Below, in pieces: positions 1-6,870 of a DNA stretch of 64,000 bases; position 1 is the stretch's first letter; every line of letters starts with the position of its first letter. The notes below the pieces were generated by a model. It worked only from the letters and a program-made list of their open reading frames with translations. It was not told where the DNA came from and made no database searches. Made by a program: the position numbers and the translations under genes. The stretch comes from Allosphingosinicella sp. (GTDB lineage Bacteria; Pseudomonadota; Alphaproteobacteria; Sphingomonadales; Sphingomonadaceae): assembly GCA_030447665.1 (NCBI GenBank), contig JAUJOJ010000010.1, forward strand, positions 1 through 64,000. The letters are read 5' to 3'.

Positions 1-659
1 CGCGGTTCCAGGTGCCTTCGAGAAACAGATCGTCATAAAGATAGCGGCCGCCAAGGCCGTGATAGCCGCTCTCGCGCCGGCCATTCTGTTCGACCACGAT
101 CTGGATATTGAGGCGGACGAGCGGGCGGACGTCGTGCGCGACGAAGCCGTCGGCGCGGACGATGTCGATCACGCTCCACGACCCGGCGAGCGAGACGGAG
201 ACCTGCTTCACCCGGGGATCGCGGGCGCGGGCGGCGGCATCGATTTCTTGGCACAGCGCGACCTTGCGGGCGAAGGGGACGAGGCTCAGCGGATCGTCGG
301 CGGTGTAGAGCGAAGCGTTGGTCCGGCGCGGCGGCGCGGCCTGGCCGGACTTGGACGGGCCCAGCACTGCCATCGTCTCCGCCGCGCGGCGAATGGCGGC
401 CTCACTCAATTCATTGGCCTGAGCGAAGGCGGTGGTTTCGCCGGAAACGCCGCGAAGGCCGAAGCCGGCCTGCGTGTTGAAATCGGCGGTCTTCATCCTC
501 CCATCCTCGAAGCCGAAGCTCTCGGACGCGGTATATTGAAGGTAGAGCTCGCCGTCGTCGCAGGTCCTCAGCGCCTCCGCCGTGAGACGCTGGGCGGCTT
601 CGGGCGAGAGGCCATCGTTGCGGTAGAGGAAGCGGCGTGGATCGGGGAGGCTGGTCATT
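1..659 (-). CDS. tldD: TldD metalloprotease, N-terminal part (cut by window edge)
   Basis: The minus-strand frame is open from an ATG at 659 to the window edge, giving about 219 residues of a protein whose C-terminus lies outside. The N-terminus starts MTSLPDPRRFLYRNDGLSPE and contains the TldD/PmbA-type stretch AGFGLRGVSGETTAFAQAN followed by a conserved VRPLVRLNIQIVVEQNGRRE region. TldD pairs with PmbA/TldE as a zinc protease that processes peptides such as microcin precursors and labile antitoxins; that role is family knowledge. The HExxxH metal site should lie in the missing half, so activity cannot be judged here. It is convergent with nothing in the window and stands apart from the zinc-finger gene upstream. 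Confidence 0.85.
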
Positions 660-755
660 GGAGGCATATAGGCCCTCAGCGCGTCATTGCGAGCGCCGCG
701 GCACGGTCCGGATCGATTGCTCCGCCGCTATGCTCCTCCGCGCCGACTGGAATAT

Positions 756-962
756 TCAGGCTGCCGGACTGTCGTCCGCGGGGCTGCCCTTCAGGATGAA
801 GCGCTTGTCGCAATAGCCGCACTCGACGAACCCCTTCTCGTCAATCTGGAGGTAGACCCGCGGATGGCCGAGCGCCGGATGGATGTTGCTCGCGCCGTCG
901 CAGGCGACGCGCGGCGTCGTCACGTAGCTGACTTCCGGGACAGTGGGGTCGTTGGTGGCCAT
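756..962 (-). CDS. Small CHCC-type zinc-finger protein
   Basis: This 68-residue protein has the four ligands of the zf-CHCC family (relative of mitochondrial NDUFS6): Cys21, His33, Cys48 and Cys51, with the closing stretch FVECGYCDKRF. I chose the ATG at 962 because translation from it begins MATNDPTVPEVSY, as in alphaproteobacterial homologues; the frame stays open upstream to 1061 but that extension is arginine rich and unconvincing. The protein is usually associated with respiratory complex I assembly in mitochondria, and its bacterial role is not settled. It is transcribed in the same direction as tldD, with a 96-bp gap between them. Confidence 0.8.
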   Translation of the reverse strand: MATNDPTVPEVSYVTTPRVACDGASNIHPALGHPRVYLQIDEKGFVECGYCDKRFILKGSPADDSPAA

Positions 963-1080
963 GGCCGGCGCCTTAGCAACCGGGGTCGGGGCAGACAATC
1001 GCCTTACACTGGGCGAGCATCTGCCCCTGCCCCGGTGGCGATCAGCGCAAATACGCCGCACTGATCGCCTACGCTCACAC

Positions 1081-1121
1081 GGCCCGCAAGCGGCAACAGC
1101 ACCAGTTGCGGCATGCGGGCC
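1081..1121. repeat. Nested inverted repeat
   Basis: An 8-bp outer stem GGCCCGCA/TGCGGGCC encloses a 5-bp inner stem GCAAC/GTTGC. No T run follows it, so it is not a typical intrinsic terminator. Function unknown. Confidence 0.4.
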
Positions 1122-1230
1122 ATGGCAGGCAGGTCTAATACCGCGGCGTGAACGGGCCTTTACCGGTCGAGGTAAACGCCCGCTTCAGTCCTTGTTTGCG
1201 CCGGGACCGCCAACGGGTCGATTCCCGGTA

Positions 1231-1278
1231 AGACCAAGATTCACGTTTCAGGCTGGTTGCCTGAAACGATCTTCGTCT
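1231..1278. repeat. Dispersed palindromic repeat, copy 1
   Basis: The sequence starts AGACCAAGATTCACGTTTC and folds on itself around a centre near 1257, with arms CAGGC/GCCTG and a longer imperfect outer stem. The same element occurs at 12,703-12,751. This copy ends 11 bases before the likely ATG of the ABC ATPase gene. Confidence 0.75.
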
Positions 1279-1289
1279 ATGCGCCAAGG

Positions 1290-2222
1290 ATGCAAAGCGC
1301 GGCCGCGATCTCGATCCTCGATCTTCAGAAAACCTATGCCGGCGGCAAGCGCGCGCTGGACGGCGTCAGCCTGGACGTGCCGCGGGGGCAGATCTTCGGC
1401 CTTTTGGGGCCGAACGGCGCTGGCAAGTCGACGATGATCAATATCCTCGCCGGCCTCGTCAACAAGACCGGCGGCACGGCGTCGATCTGGGGCTTCGACA
1501 TCGACAAGCATCCGCGCAACGCCAAGGGCTCGATCGGGATCGTGCCGCAGGAGATCTTGTTCGATCCCTTCTTCACGCCGGCCGAGACGCTCGACCAGCA
1601 GGCGGGGCTGTACGGCGTGCCCAAGGCGAGGCGCCGGACGATGGAGCTGCTCCGCGCGGTCCATCTCGAAGACAAGGCGAACGCTTATTCGCGGACGCTG
1701 TCGGGCGGCATGAAGCGGCGGCTGCTGGTCGCCAAGGCGATGGTCCATTCGCCGCCGATCCTGGTGCTCGACGAGCCGACTGCGGGCGTCGACATCGAGC
1801 TTCGCCAGCAGCTTTGGGAATATGTCCGCAGCCTCAATGCCAAGGGCGTGACGGTGGTGCTCACCACCCATTATCTCGAAGAGGCCGAGCAATTGTGCGA
1901 TCGCATCGCGATCATCAATCACGGCCGCCTCATCGCCAACGAGGAGACGCGGACGCTGGTCGGGATGGCGCAGGAGAAGGCGGTCGAGGTGGTGGTCGAC
2001 CGCGACATCGTCCAAGTGCCGGACGCTTCCTGCTTCGACAAGATCGAGATCGTCCGCGACCGCACGCTCGCCATCACCTATCGCAAGGACAGGGTGAATG
2101 CGGGCGAGGTGCTGGCGGCGCTGCAGCGGGACGGGCTCGGCATCGTCGATGTGTCGACGCGCGAGGCGGATCTGGAAGACGTGTTCCTGAACCTCACCCG
2201 CGCCTCGAACGCGAATGGCTGA
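1290..2222 (+). CDS. ABC transporter ATP-binding protein (ABC-2 type)
   Basis: This is a single nucleotide-binding domain protein of 310 residues. Walker A is GPNGAGKST (about residues 40-48), the Q-loop is VPQE (86-89), the signature is LSGGMKRR (137-144), Walker B is ILVLDEP (157-163), and the switch His is in TTHYLEEAEQ. It resembles the CcmA/YadG branch that powers two-subunit exporters of the ABC-2 type. I prefer the ATG at 1290, which leaves a short lead before the conserved domain; a TTG at 1257 in the same frame lies inside the palindromic repeat. The expected membrane permease is not beside it; nadB follows after a 160-bp repeat. Substrate is unknown. Confidence 0.88.
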   Translation: MQSAAAISILDLQKTYAGGKRALDGVSLDVPRGQIFGLLGPNGAGKSTMINILAGLVNKTGGTASIWGFDIDKHPRNAKGSIGIVPQEILFDPFFTPAETLDQQAGLYGVPKARRRTMELLRAVHLEDKANAYSRTLSGGMKRRLLVAKAMVHSPPILVLDEPTAGVDIELRQQLWEYVRSLNAKGVTVVLTTHYLEEAEQLCDRIAIINHGRLIANEETRTLVGMAQEKAVEVVVDRDIVQVPDASCFDKIEIVRDRTLAITYRKDRVNAGEVLAALQRDGLGIVDVSTREADLEDVFLNLTRASNANG

Positions 2223-2226
2223 ACGC

Positions 2227-2386
2227 ATCGTTCCCTCTCCCCTCCCTTTCAGGGAGGGGATCAAGGGGTGGGTGCGCGCGTCTGCGCGCCTAAAAGACTC
2301 TGTCGCCTTTCCGATGGAGCGAAACGCCGACGTCGAGCCGCCGCTCCGCTCACCCACCCCCAGCCCCTCCCTTGAAGGGAGGGGGG
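2227..2386. repeat. Intergenic palindromic repeat of sphingomonad type
   Basis: Two hairpins, built on CCCCTCCCTTTCAGGGAGGGG-like and CCCTCCCTTGAAGGGAGGG-like arms, flank a centre, and the GGGGTGGGTG beside the first is complementary to the CACCCACCCC beside the second. The whole forms one large imperfect palindrome filling the gap between the ABC gene and nadB, and its end supplies the GGAGG before nadB. Similar elements recur between genes in this group of bacteria from general knowledge. Confidence 0.65.
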
Positions 2387-2390
2387 ATTG

Positions 2391-3980
2391 ATGGAACGGA
2401 CCTTCGACGTCCTCGTCATCGGCTCGGGCGCCGCGGGGCTCAGCGCGGCGCTGAACATCGCGCCGCACCTCAAGGTCGGCGTGCTGGCAAAGGGCGGGAT
2501 ATCGGCGGGGTCGACCGCTTGGGCGCAGGGCGGCATCGCTGCCGTGCTGGAACCCGGCGACACGTTCGAAAGCCATATCGAAGACACGATGATCGCCGGC
2601 GCGGGGCTCAACGACAGGCGCTCGGTGGAATTCGTGGTGGAAAATGCGCCCGCGGCGATCGAGCGGCTGGCGGAGCTCGGCGTCCCCTTCAACAAGGGCG
2701 AATCGGAGCGCTGGCACCTGACGCGCGAGGGCGGGCACAGCCACCGCCGGATCGTCCACGTCGCCGATGCGACCGGTCGGGCCGTCCAGCAGGCGCTCGA
2801 AAAGGCGGCAACCGAGCATTCGAACATCACGCTCATCCCGAACATGGCGGCGATCGATCTCGTGACCGGCCGCCATGCCGTCCACGCCTCTTCGGAGAAA
2901 CGGGTGCGGGGCGTCTATGCGGTCGATGCGCAGGGCGGCGGCGTCTCGCTGTTCACGGCGCGCGCGACGATCCTCGCCACCGGCGGGGCGAGCCGGGCCT
3001 GGCTCTATTCGACCAATCCGCGCGGATCGACCGGCGACGGGATCGCCATGGCCTGGCGCGCAGGCTGCCGCGTGTCGAACATGGAGTTCAGCCAGTTCCA
3101 CCCGACCTGCCTCCACAATGTCGAGGTCAAGAACTTCCTCATCACCGAGGCGATGCGCGGCGAGGGCGGACAGCTCAAGATACCGGGCAGCGGCCATCGC
3201 TTCATGCCGGATTTCGATCCCCGGGCCGAGCTTGCGCCGCGCGATATCGTCGCCCGCGCGATCGACCATGAGCTGAAACGGCTCGGGCTCGATTTTGTCC
3301 ACCTCGACATCAGCCATCGCGATCCAAGCTTCGTCCGCAGCCATTTCCCGACCATCGCCGAGCGGCTCGCGCAGCCCGATATCGGCATCGACATCGCGCG
3401 CGAGCCGATCCCGGTTGTTCCCGCCGCGCATTATACGTGCGGCGGCGTGGTCGTGGATCTTCATGGCCGCACCGACGTGCCGGGCCTCTATGCCGCCGGC
3501 GAGGTGACGCAGTCGGGCCTCCACGGCGCAAACCGCCTCGCCTCGAATTCGGTGCTGGAATGCCTCGTCTTCGGCCTCGCCGCCGCCCGCCATATCAACG
3601 ACCATTGGGACGAGGTGGCGCCGCCCCCCGCGATCCGGCCGTGGGACGAGAGCCGCGTCACCCATTCCGACGAGGAAGTCGTCGTCCACCACAATTGGCG
3701 GGAGATAAGGCGGTTCATGTGGGACTATGTCGGCATCGTGCGAACCACCAAGCGGCTCGAACGCGCGCTCAATCGCGTCGAGCTCCTGCGCCAGGAGACG
3801 GAGGAATATTACGGGCATTTCCGGGTGACGCCGGACCTCGTTGAGCTGCGCAACCTCGTCGAGGTCTCAGGGCTGATCGTGCGCTGCGCACTGACGCGGC
3901 AGGAGAGCCGGGGGCTGCACTATACGCTCGATTATCCGGAGATGCTGCCGGAGGCGGTCGATACGATGCTGGTCCCCTGA
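2391..3980 (+). CDS. nadB: L-aspartate oxidase
   Basis: The 529-residue product oxidises L-aspartate to iminoaspartate, the first step of de novo NAD synthesis, using FAD. The N-terminal dinucleotide-binding motif GSGAAGLSAALN, the TGGASR segment, the PTCLH stretch, the GGVVVD segment and the C-terminal FAD contact GEVTQSGLHGANRLASNS are all present, and the length is normal for NadB. ATG at 2391 follows a strong GGAGG (2379-2385); the TTG directly before it is less likely. nadA and nadC, often linked to nadB, are not in the window. Confidence 0.93.
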   Translation: MERTFDVLVIGSGAAGLSAALNIAPHLKVGVLAKGGISAGSTAWAQGGIAAVLEPGDTFESHIEDTMIAGAGLNDRRSVEFVVENAPAAIERLAELGVPFNKGESERWHLTREGGHSHRRIVHVADATGRAVQQALEKAATEHSNITLIPNMAAIDLVTGRHAVHASSEKRVRGVYAVDAQGGGVSLFTARATILATGGASRAWLYSTNPRGSTGDGIAMAWRAGCRVSNMEFSQFHPTCLHNVEVKNFLITEAMRGEGGQLKIPGSGHRFMPDFDPRAELAPRDIVARAIDHELKRLGLDFVHLDISHRDPSFVRSHFPTIAERLAQPDIGIDIAREPIPVVPAAHYTCGGVVVDLHGRTDVPGLYAAGEVTQSGLHGANRLASNSVLECLVFGLAAARHINDHWDEVAPPPAIRPWDESRVTHSDEEVVVHHNWREIRRFMWDYVGIVRTTKRLERALNRVELLRQETEEYYGHFRVTPDLVELRNLVEVSGLIVRCALTRQESRGLHYTLDYPEMLPEAVDTMLVP

Positions 3981-4005
3981 AAGCCAGACAGGGAAGGATG
4001 GCGGC

Positions 4006-4257
4006 TCAGGGAGCTAATGCGAGCTCGTCCCCGGCCAACGGCTTTCGCTCCGGCACCCGGCCAAGAATTTCCAACGCAGCCCCGGCGTTCGCCCGAGCTG
4101 CACGCGCCTCGACCTCTGCGAGCACCTTCATCTCGCCCACCCTTTCAGTGATCAGCGAGGCCAGGAACTGATTGAGAGAGGTGCCGTTTTGCACAGCCAG
4201 AGCCTTGGCTTCGGCCATCACGTGATCGGGAATCCTCAAAGGATAATTGCCCATCAT
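4006..4257 (-). CDS. Antitoxin-like DNA-binding protein of a PIN toxin module
   Basis: The 83-residue protein begins MMGNYPLRIPDHVMAEAKAL and continues with NGTSLNQFLASLITERVGEM, a ribbon-helix-helix pattern typical of antitoxins. Its ATG directly follows the stop of the PIN gene (TGA-ATG), and its ribosome binding site GGAAGG lies within the last toxin codons, so the two are translationally coupled. The toxin gene comes first, the reverse of most type II modules. The likely role is to bind and neutralise the adjacent PIN protein and to repress the operon; this is inferred from context and fold. Confidence 0.75.
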   Translation of the reverse strand: MMGNYPLRIPDHVMAEAKALAVQNGTSLNQFLASLITERVGEMKVLAEVEARAARANAGAALEILGRVPERKPLAGDELALAP

Positions 4258-4683
4258 TCACCTTCCTTCCAGTCGCAGCAGGAGCTCACCCGGCTTCAGC
4301 AACTCGACACGATAAAGTTTGGCCGCTTTCCGGAAGTCCCGCACATTCATCGTGACGATCGCTTCAGCCCCGGCCTGCACAGCGCATTCTAGCACCATAT
4401 CGTCGGCAGGATCATCGAGGGCCGGCCGCAGGCGGGTGCGGATCGGCATGATGCGCTTCGCCTGACCGAGCAGCGTGTCGAGAAGGATCTCCAGATCTTG
4501 GACGCTCGCCCAGCTCGCCTCCCGCAGTGCCGCCCGCTTCAGCACCGCCTCATATTCGAGCGCGAGCGCCACCGACACCGCATAGGCCAGGTCGCCCCGC
4601 ACCGCGCGCTCCAAGATCCGGAACGACGCCCCCGATCGAGACCAGAGCGCCGCCACGAGGAGATTGGTGTCCAGCACATACAT
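4258..4683 (-). CDS. PIN-domain toxin (COG1569-like)
   Basis: This 141-residue protein starts MYVLDTNLLVAAL, with the first acidic PIN residue in VLDTN, a conserved Glu in LALEYEAVLKR, the DDPADDMVLECA segment carrying the middle acidic residues, and a final Asp in TMNVRDF. PIN proteins are Mg-dependent endoribonucleases that act on RNA when not bound by the antitoxin. It is the first gene of a two-gene operon with the ribbon-helix-helix gene directly after it. No disruption is seen. Confidence 0.82.
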   Translation of the reverse strand: MYVLDTNLLVAALWSRSGASFRILERAVRGDLAYAVSVALALEYEAVLKRAALREASWASVQDLEILLDTLLGQAKRIMPIRTRLRPALDDPADDMVLECAVQAGAEAIVTMNVRDFRKAAKLYRVELLKPGELLLRLEGR

Positions 4684-4729
4684 GACGTCTCATATAACGT
4701 CACCGAAGCAGGCGCAACAGGAGCTGCGG

Positions 4730-5584
4730 CTAGGGCCTGCTTAGGAACTCCTTCAGCGCTGCCTGGAAAGCCTTGGGCTGCTCGTACATGATCATGTGGC
4801 CGCTATTGGCGACCGGCACCAATTTCGCGGTGCGGGCGCGGGCATAAGCGGCGCGGTAGCCGTGGGTGATTTCGGCCGGATCGACATAGTCGCCGCGCGC
4901 GGGAGTCGCGTAAACCACCGTGAGCGGCGCCTTGATCTTCGGCAGATCGGCGGTGAGGTCGATGCCGGCAAGCTCGTGCGTCGCGCGGGCGACCACGTCG
5001 GGATCGCTGCGGCTGTCGACCTTCTCGCTTCCGAACATGCCGATGACCGATCCGATGAGGCGGCGGCCGCCCGGCGTCGATCCGATGTTCCGAAGCGTCG
5101 CGGCAAGCCCGCTTATGCCCGCGGCCGAGGATCCGACCAGCCCCGCCGGCTGCGGCAGCATGTCGACCACCATCGCCTTGGCGATCCGGCTCGGGTGCCG
5201 GGCGGCCAGCATCATCGTGATCGTGCCCCCCATCGAATGGCCGACGACCGCCGGCCGTTCGAGCCGGTTGGCGGCGATATATCGCGAAATCTCCTCGGCG
5301 ACCGGCGCCACGACATTGCCGCTGGCGTTGCCGCGGGCCGGGCTGCCGGCGAAGCCGGCGACCTGGACGAGGTGGTAGCGATAGCCCGGCACGGCGGCGA
5401 CGGTGCCGTTCCAGACGTCGCGCGAAGCGGTGAGGCCCGGGATCAGGATCACGTCGGGCCCGCTGCCCTTCACCAGGACGGAAAAGCGCGTGGGCGTGAA
5501 AGCCGGCGCGGCCTCGGTCGCGGACGGCGCGCAGCCGAGCAGCGTGAGGGCAAGCGCGGAGCCGAGAAAATGTCTGCGATTCAT
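4730..5584 (-). CDS. Exported alpha/beta hydrolase, putative lipoprotein
   Basis: The 284-residue protein has an export signal MNRRHFLGSALALTLLGCAP with a twin-Arg-like RRHFLG and a lipobox LLGC, which suggests a lipid-anchored periplasmic enzyme. The nucleophile elbow GHSMGG places Ser at residue 117, the lid region follows, and the catalytic His lies in ANSGHMIMYEQP near the end. Substrate cannot be read from sequence; esterase activity is a family guess. It lies 10 bp downstream of the antiporter gene on the same strand and may be co-transcribed with it. Confidence 0.8.
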   Translation of the reverse strand: MNRRHFLGSALALTLLGCAPSATEAAPAFTPTRFSVLVKGSGPDVILIPGLTASRDVWNGTVAAVPGYRYHLVQVAGFAGSPARGNASGNVVAPVAEEISRYIAANRLERPAVVGHSMGGTITMMLAARHPSRIAKAMVVDMLPQPAGLVGSSAAGISGLAATLRNIGSTPGGRRLIGSVIGMFGSEKVDSRSDPDVVARATHELAGIDLTADLPKIKAPLTVVYATPARGDYVDPAEITHGYRAAYARARTAKLVPVANSGHMIMYEQPKAFQAALKEFLSRP

Positions 5585-5594
5585 GGCGGTCCTG

Positions 5595-6794
5595 TTAGGC
5601 GGCGTCAGTTGAACCTCGGATGAGCCCGAGCCGGCGCATCAGGCCGTTCATCGTCAGGCCCTGGACGAAGATCGAAAAGGCGACGACGGCGAAGGCGACG
5701 CTGATGATCTCGCCTCGCTCCGGGATGTTGGCCGGCAGCGCGAGGGCGAGCGCCAAGGCGAGCGCGCCGCGCAGCCCTCCCCACCAGAGCACGTGCTGGT
5801 AGCTACCCGGAATGCGGAGGGCCGAGCGGCGGAACATCCAGCCGATCGGGTAGACGGTGGCGGCGCGCCCGATCAGCGAGAGCAAGGTTGCCGCCGCCGC
5901 GACCGACAGCAAGGGCCCAAGCGAGATGTTCGCCTCGCGGCCGCCGATCAGGATGAAGACGAGGGAGTTGGCGAGGAAGGCGGCATATTCCCAGAAGGAG
6001 AGCACGGCCGGACGGCCGCTGTCCGAAATCGAGCCCATCCAGCCGACATTGCCGACGAGCAGACCGGCCGTCAGCGCGGCGAGCACACCCGACATGTGGA
6101 AATGCTCGGCGAGGAGAAAGGAGCCGTAGGCGGCGAGCGTCGTCAGCGTGATCTCCACGAGATGGTCGGTGGTGCGCCCGGCGATCAGCAGCAGCGGCCC
6201 CGCGACCACCGCGCCCGCAGCGATGCCGCCGAACACCGTCACGAGGAGCTTTCCGCCGATCGCGGCCGGCGTCGCCGCCCCGCCGGCGGCCACCGCGACC
6301 AGGATCGCGAAGCCGACCGCGGCGACCCCGTCGTTCAGCAGGCTTTCGGATTCGACGAGGAGGTGGAGGCGCTCGTCGACGTCGATGCTCCTGAACATCG
6401 CGATCACCGAAACCGGATCGGTCGCCGCGATCAGGATCCCGAAGAAAGCCGCGCCGATCCAGCTCCAGCCGATCAGATAATGCATTCCCGCCGCGACGAT
6501 CGCGGCCGCGAGCAGCACGCCGACCGTGACGAGGAGGAGGAGAAGCGGGAGCTCGCGCCGGAAGGGGCGCCAGGGGATTTGGATCGCGGCTTCGAAGATC
6601 AGCGGCGGCAGGAAGACGGTGAGCACCAGCTCCGGCGTCAGCGGCATTTCGAGCCCGAAGGGAAGAAGCGCGAGCGCGATGCCGGCGGTGACGAGCCCGA
6701 CGCTGTAGGGCAGCTTCAGCCGCCGCGTGATCATGGCGACGAGGGACGCGACGAAGAGCAGCAGGCCGAGCGTCCAGAAATCGAATTCGTGCAA
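5595..6794 (-). CDS. CPA1-family Na+/H+ antiporter
   Basis: A membrane protein of about 399 residues with around twelve hydrophobic segments. The family hallmarks LPPLIFEAAIQI, ATDPVSVIAMFRS (the Asp-Pro ion site) and ESESLLNDGVAAVGF are clear, as is the late GGLRGALALALAL stretch. It exchanges Na+ or K+ for protons across the inner membrane. I chose a TTG at 6794 because GGGGGAAGAG sits at a good distance before it and the product then starts at the first membrane segment; a TTG at 6845 in frame lacks such a site. The divergent gene polA starts 76 bp away. Confidence 0.85.
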   Translation of the reverse strand: MHEFDFWTLGLLLFVASLVAMITRRLKLPYSVGLVTAGIALALLPFGLEMPLTPELVLTVFLPPLIFEAAIQIPWRPFRRELPLLLLLVTVGVLLAAAIVAAGMHYLIGWSWIGAAFFGILIAATDPVSVIAMFRSIDVDERLHLLVESESLLNDGVAAVGFAILVAVAAGGAATPAAIGGKLLVTVFGGIAAGAVVAGPLLLIAGRTTDHLVEITLTTLAAYGSFLLAEHFHMSGVLAALTAGLLVGNVGWMGSISDSGRPAVLSFWEYAAFLANSLVFILIGGREANISLGPLLSVAAAATLLSLIGRAATVYPIGWMFRRSALRIPGSYQHVLWWGGLRGALALALALALPANIPERGEIISVAFAVVAFSIFVQGLTMNGLMRRLGLIRGSTDAA

Positions 6795-6870
6795 GGCTCT
6801 TCCCCCTTCGCGGCCACGAACGATGCGGCTCCCCGGTTGTTTCAATGCCCAAACCGGCTAAATCCCCGGG

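Larger units (their letters stand above)
963..1289. other. Intergenic region between divergent genes, two inverted repeats
   Basis: This 327-bp gap lies between the start of the zinc-finger gene (minus) and the start of the ABC ATPase gene (plus). I see no convincing coding sequence in it. It holds a nested hairpin at 1081-1121 and a dispersed palindromic repeat at 1231-1278, both listed separately. Confidence 0.5.

Noticed and set aside
1248-3818. 856-aa open frame on the minus strand
   Set aside because: It lies antisense to the ABC ATPase and nadB genes, is Arg/His/Asp rich in the way typical of antisense frames in high-GC DNA, and matches no family pattern.
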